From NCBI GenBank assembly GCA_021776805.1, contig JAJFFD010000005.1, positions 19,843 to 83,842 of the forward strand: a stretch of DNA of 64,000 nt. Reading direction: 5' to 3'. Below, one piece after another: positions 63,480-64,000 of the stretch (its first letter is position 1; every line of letters starts with the position of its first letter). Made by a program: the position numbers and the translations under genes. The stretch is from Planctomycetota bacterium (lineage in GTDB: Bacteria; Planctomycetota; UBA1135; UBA2386). The notes beneath the pieces are model-generated. The model did no database searches. It was not told the DNA's origin and worked only from the letters and a program-made list of their open reading frames with translations.

Positions 63480-64000
63480 GATCGACTTTCCTGAAGTTCG
63501 CTGAGCCCGGCACCGAGCAGGTCGAGAACAGTCTCGATCTCCGGCGCCGTGATCACATAGGGAGGGAGAATGCGCAGAACCTCGCCGCCGGCAGTGCCGA
63601 CCAGCAGGCCCATGCGATGAAGAATGGAGCGCAGCTCCGCCGCGCCTCCTTTGAGTTGCAGCCCTTGCATCAGGCCCATGCCGCGGACCTCGAGGACGCA
63701 TTCGAATTTGTCGCGGAGGGTCTCGAGCCCGGCGCGCAGCTGCTTGCCACGCTCGATTACCTTCGCCTGCAGTCCGCCTTCGAGTTCGTCGAGGAGGACC
63801 AGGGCTGCGCGGCAGACCAGAGGACCACCGGCAAAGGTGGAGCCGTGGTCACCGGGGCCGATGCAATCCACAAGCTCTCTTTGCACCAGCATGGCGCCCA
63901 TGGGCAGGCCACCGGCCAGGGGCTTGGCCAAGCTGACGATGTCCGGCTTCACCCCGGCCTGGTCCGCACAGAGAAAGGTCCCGGTCCGCCCGCAACCGCT
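63476..64000 (-). CDS. argD: Acetylornithine aminotransferase, 5' part beyond the window
   Basis: At least 174 residues; the frame stays open through base 64000, so the N-terminal part is outside. The visible part is the C-terminal half of a class III PLP aminotransferase: GCGRTGTFLCADQAGVKPD, SLAKPLAGGLPMGAM with the PLP lysine in AKP, and HGSTFAGGPLVCRAAL. It exchanges an amino group between N-acetylornithine and 2-oxoglutarate. Its place upstream of argF, coupled by ATGA, supports ArgD over related aminotransferases. Confidence 0.93.
   Translation of the reverse strand, partial: SGCGRTGTFLCADQAGVKPDIVSLAKPLAGGLPMGAMLVQRELVDCIGPGDHGSTFAGGPLVCRAALVLLDELEGGLQAKVIERGKQLRAGLETLRDKFECVLEVRGMGLMQGLQLKGGAAELRSILHRMGLLVGTAGGEVLRILPPYVITAPEIETVLDLLGAGLSELQESRS

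Noticed and set aside
63480..63701. Upstream extension of argF
   Set aside because: It lies inside argD and gives an Arg-rich leader unlike any OTC; the ATG at 63479 fits family length.

Overview
The window is a GC-rich, gene-dense stretch of a Gram-negative-type bacterial chromosome, with about 50 protein genes and one tRNA gene. No intergenic stretch exceeds about 265 bases. There is no 16S gene, so the taxonomic guess is an inference: a Planctomycetota bacterium, perhaps of the marine Poly30/Saltatorellus type. It rests on many secreted hydrolases, Tat-exported Gfo/Idh/MocA and TIM-barrel sugar proteins, GspG-like pseudopilins, and an M14 peptidase ending in an IPG..GL.G-type tail that I associate with exported proteins of that group. 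No phage, transposon, CRISPR array or plasmid gene was seen. Starts include ATG, GTG and TTG, and tightly packed genes often overlap as ATGA, GTGA or TTGA.

Layout. 1-4.8 kb: an envelope/polysaccharide run (SGNH membrane protein, MscS channel, glycosyltransferase, polysaccharide deacetylase). 4.8-19.5 kb: an S9 peptidase, RtcB, tRNA-Gln(UUG), a CBS-domain protein, an M14 carboxypeptidase, a TMTC-like glycosyltransferase with TPRs, a THUMP rRNA methyltransferase preceded by a coupled small ORF, a DmpA-type P1 peptidase, an M28 peptidase with a PDZ domain, and a B12-binding radical SAM protein. 19.5-30.6 kb: a glycosyltransferase, a HEAT-repeat protein, phosphatidylserine decarboxylase, a LysM lipoprotein, a hydrolase-fold protein lacking its nucleophile, a threonine dehydratase-like enzyme, a DJ-1/PfpI protein, an unknown secreted protein, YceI, a membrane protein and an MBL-fold hydrolase. 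30.7-36.5 kb: a complete three-gene RND efflux operon. 36.5-42.2 kb: two beta-propeller proteins, a redoxin and a membrane-anchored trypsin-like protease. 42.3-47.7 kb: a three-domain kinase/M23/aminotransferase fusion in an apparent operon with a Tat-exported TIM-barrel protein, divergent from a Gfo/Idh/MocA oxidoreductase. 47.7-59.4 kb: a type II secretion-like locus (histidine kinase, GspD, GspC/PilP, GspM/PilO, GspL, two unusual pseudopilins, GspF, GspG, divergent GspE). 59.4-64 kb: an arginine biosynthesis operon read leftward (argD-argF-argG-argH-argA-like GNAT); argD runs off the window.

The best candidates for something little described are the secretion locus and the fusion. The secretion locus has a secretin with a C-terminal TPR array and two adjacent pseudopilins that each seem to carry two GspG-like C-terminal modules. 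It contains no PilT-type retraction ATPase, so it looks like a secretion machine rather than a twitching pilus. The 1015-residue fusion joins an aminoglycoside/hydroxylysine-kinase-like domain, an M23 metallopeptidase domain and a class III PLP enzyme. All functional statements come from reading motifs in the translated sequence; no database search was run.
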